NCBI GenBank assembly: GCA_944393755.1
Contig: CALYBF010000066.1
Coordinates: forward strand, 1 to 7,397
Direction of reading: 5' to 3'
Source: an uncultured Clostridia bacterium
GTDB lineage: Bacteria > Bacillota > Clostridia > TANB77 > CAG-508
DNA: 7,397 nt
The position numbers were made by a program, and so were the translations under genes. Shown piece after piece: positions 5,984 to 7,397 of the stretch (position 1 is its first letter; the number at the start of each line of letters is the position of its first letter). Under the pieces are notes generated by a model that was given only the letters and a program-made list of their open reading frames with translations, was not told where the DNA came from and made no database searches.

Positions 5984-6532
5984 TTATACTGACATTACTT
6001 CTTTTTCTTTTTTCTCTAAAACTTCATCTATTTCTTCTATATATTTGTCTGTCATTTTTTGAATTTCATTTTCTGCTTGTTTTAATTCATCTTCTGTTAT
6101 TTCACTATTTTTTTGCATAGATTTTGCTTTATCTATTCCTTCTCTTCTAGTATTTCTAATAGCTACTTTTGCTTCTTCTCCCATTTTTCTTATATCTTTT
6201 ACTATTTCTTTTCTTCTTTCTTCATTTAATTCAGGGAAAGCAAGTCTTATTACTTTACCATCATTATTTGGGTTTATTCCTATGTCTGATGCAAGTATTG
6301 CTTTTTCTATTTCTTTTAAAGCACTCATATCCCAAGGTTGTATTACTATTAATCTTGCTTCTGGAACTGATATTGCTGCTACTTGGTTTATTGGCGTTTG
6401 TGTTCCATAATAGTCTATTCTAATTTTGTTTAATATTGCTGGGTTTGCACGCCCTGCTCTCACTTCTGATAATTTTTCAGAAAAAACCTCTACTGTTTTT
6501 TCCATTTTTTCTTCTAAATTTGTGTAATCCAT
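5984..6532 (-). CDS. frr: Ribosome recycling factor
   Basis: A cytoplasmic translation factor that, with EF-G, splits post-termination ribosomes and frees mRNA and tRNA. The 182 residues match the family length of about 185. The conserved blocks are all present: VRAGRANPAIL (24-34), YYGTQTPINQVA (41-52), VIQPWD (63-68), NPNNDGKVIRLAFPELNEER (87-106, domain II to hinge) and AIRNTRREG (124-132) in the long three-helix bundle. The C-terminal third is highly charged coiled-coil helix, as expected. The start ATG at 6532 has AAGGAGAG at 6547-6540, seven bases away. It follows pyrH by 36 bases, the nearly universal bacterial pyrH-frr order. Confidence 0.98.
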   Translation of the reverse strand: MDYTNLEEKMEKTVEVFSEKLSEVRAGRANPAILNKIRIDYYGTQTPINQVAAISVPEARLIVIQPWDMSALKEIEKAILASDIGINPNNDGKVIRLAFPELNEERRKEIVKDIRKMGEEAKVAIRNTRREGIDKAKSMQKNSEITEDELKQAENEIQKMTDKYIEEIDEVLEKKEKEVMSV

Positions 6533-6568
6533 AATAAATCTCTCCTTTTTTATTTATTTTTTCAAATA

Positions 6569-7276
6569 TTATTTTACAATTGTACCTATCTTTTCTCCTT
6601 TTACTGCTCTTACTATATTTTCTGGGTCATCTATTCCAAATACTAAAAGTGGCATATGATTATCTCTACACATTGCTATTGCTGTTGAGTCCATTACTTT
6701 TAAGTCTTTTTCTAATACTTCCATATATGATACTTCTTCATATTTTTTTGCATTTGAATTAGTTTTTGGGTCATCATCATATACTCCGTCTACTGTTTTT
6801 GCAAGTAAGATTATATCTGCATTTATTTCTGTTGCTCGTAAAACTGCTGCTGTATCTGTTGTAAAATATGGATGTCCTGTACCACAAGCAAATACTACTA
6901 CTCTTCCTCTATTTAAATGTTTTTCTGCTTTCCTTTGTATAAATGGTTCTGCTATTTCTCTCATTTCTATTGCTGTTTGTACTCTTGTATATATTCCTCT
7001 TGCTTCTAATGCATCTTGAAGTGCTAAACCGTTCATTGCAGTAGCTAGCATTCCCATATAATCTGCTGTTGTTCTTTCCATTTGGTGTCCGTTTCTTCCT
7101 CTCCAGAAGTTTCCGCCTCCTACTACTATTGCTACTTGTACTCCCATTTCTACTACTTCTTTTACTTTATCACAAATAGCTCCTACTGTTTTTGCGTCTA
7201 CTCCTGTTCCTTTTTCTCCTGCTAATGCTTCTCCACTTAGCTTTAATAATATTCGTTTGTATTTTGTTTCTTGCAT
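6569..7276 (-). CDS. pyrH: UMP kinase
   Basis: A bacterial UMP kinase of the amino acid kinase fold that converts UMP and ATP to UDP and ADP, the committed step from de novo pyrimidine synthesis to UTP/CTP. The 235 residues are a full-length match. Seen motifs: KRILLKLSGEALAG (7-20), the glycine loop VVGGGNFWRG (51-60), RTTADYMGMLATAMNGLALQ (68-87), ACGTGHPYFTTDTAAVLRA (130-148) and KTVDGVYDDDPK (160-171), ending with the typical GEKIGTIV. The start ATG at 7276 has AAGGAG at 7290-7285, eight bases away. It is the first gene of the operon; neither tsf nor rpsB is seen upstream within the window, and a promoter candidate lies at 7320-7309. Members of this family are usually inhibited by UTP. 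Confidence 0.98.
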   Translation of the reverse strand: MQETKYKRILLKLSGEALAGEKGTGVDAKTVGAICDKVKEVVEMGVQVAIVVGGGNFWRGRNGHQMERTTADYMGMLATAMNGLALQDALEARGIYTRVQTAIEMREIAEPFIQRKAEKHLNRGRVVVFACGTGHPYFTTDTAAVLRATEINADIILLAKTVDGVYDDDPKTNSNAKKYEEVSYMEVLEKDLKVMDSTAIAMCRDNHMPLLVFGIDDPENIVRAVKGEKIGTIVK

Positions 7277-7308
7277 CTTCCTCTCTCCTTAATTTTATTT
7301 TCTAGCTT

Positions 7309-7320
7309 ATTCTATCATAC
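7309..7320 (-). promoter_or_regulatory. Candidate extended -10 promoter of the pyrH-rseP operon
   Basis: Reading the minus strand, TATG (7319-7316) is followed one base later by TAGAAT (7314-7309), an extended -10 with one mismatch in the hexamer. At a 17-base spacer the -35 position reads CTGTTT, a poor match, so recognition would depend on the extended element. The predicted start near 7302 gives a leader of about 25 bases that includes the pyrH ribosome binding site. A promoter is expected in this interval because a terminator-like arm precedes it. Confidence 0.5.
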
Positions 7321-7343
7321 TTTTAGAAAAAAAACAGTATTTT

Positions 7344-7358
7344 TTAAGAAATTCTTAA
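7344..7358. repeat. 15-base palindrome upstream of the pyrH promoter
   Basis: TTAAGAA (7344-7350) and TTCTTAA (7352-7358) are exact inverted repeats around a single central A. The palindrome lies just upstream of the candidate pyrH promoter, roughly where an activator or UP-type site would sit. It is AT-rich in an AT-rich region, so chance is a real alternative, and no regulator family is suggested. Confidence 0.3.
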
Positions 7359-7376
7359 TTTTTATTATTTTTTGCA

Positions 7377-7397
7377 TAGAAAAAGAGAGGTCTCCCT
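7377..7397. terminator. Probable half of an intrinsic terminator cut by the window end
   Basis: The last bases read an A-run followed by GAGAGGTCTCCCT, the only GC-rich stretch in this intergenic region. On the minus strand this is a GC-rich arm followed by TTTTTCT, the layout of the right arm and T-tract of an intrinsic terminator for a gene lying beyond 7397. The partner arm is off the window, so this is a prediction only. If true, pyrH begins a new transcription unit. Confidence 0.4.

Noticed and set aside
6169..6423. Leu-rich open frame opposite frr
   Set aside because: The Leu/Phe richness is the complement of purine-rich coding sequence; there is no start signal.

Overview
The window comes from a strongly AT-rich, low-GC Gram-positive-type bacterium. 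I judge it to be a member of the Bacillota, most likely an uncultured Clostridia lineage. The evidence is AGGAGG-type ribosome binding sites before nearly every gene, sigma-A-like promoters, AGA as the dominant Arg codon, ordinary use of TAA/TAG/TGA as stops, and a conserved pyrH-frr-uppS-cdsA-rseP cluster. The species cannot be read from the sequence.

Left block, + strand (1-2076). A textbook consensus promoter (TTGACA, 17 bp, TATAAT) drives a short YbgC/FadM-type hot-dog thioesterase gene. The real start of this gene is at 56, not the earlier in-frame ATG at 14, which lies between the promoter hexamers. A second, extended -10 promoter at the end of that gene probably drives a two-gene operon: a 95-residue protein with a four-cysteine zinc ribbon and a possible helix-turn-helix, then tyrS (tyrosyl-tRNA synthetase).

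Middle (2077-2152). tyrS and rseP converge on a 74 bp gap. It is filled almost entirely by a 23 bp-stem inverted repeat with GGGACAG/CTGTCCC ends and GTCTC/GAGAC inside. It looks like a dispersed palindromic (REP/MITE-like) element and may serve as the transcription stop between the convergent units.

Right block, - strand (2151-7320). One operon is read right to left: pyrH (UMP kinase), frr (ribosome recycling factor), a farnesyl-diphosphate synthase gene (ispA-type), uppS (undecaprenyl-diphosphate synthase), cdsA (CDP-diacylglycerol synthase) and rseP (site-2 intramembrane protease). Gaps are 16-57 bp and each gene has its own ribosome binding site. The FPP synthase makes the allylic primer that UppS extends to the C55 wall carrier lipid, and CdsA makes the phospholipid precursor, so most of the operon serves the envelope. 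dxr, often found between cdsA and rseP, is absent, and the FPP synthase gene sits between frr and uppS.

The main anomaly is rseP. Its two catalytic halves (HELGH and the LDG motif) lie in two reading frames separated by one extra base. The junction reads CTT-C-GGT, which resembles known +1 frameshift sites (CTT followed by a hungry codon). CGG occurs in frame nowhere else in the window. A perfect C(TTCG)G tetraloop hairpin sits on the same spot. A disrupting mutation, a sequence error and a programmed +1 shift are all possible. I see no wholly new multi-gene system here.
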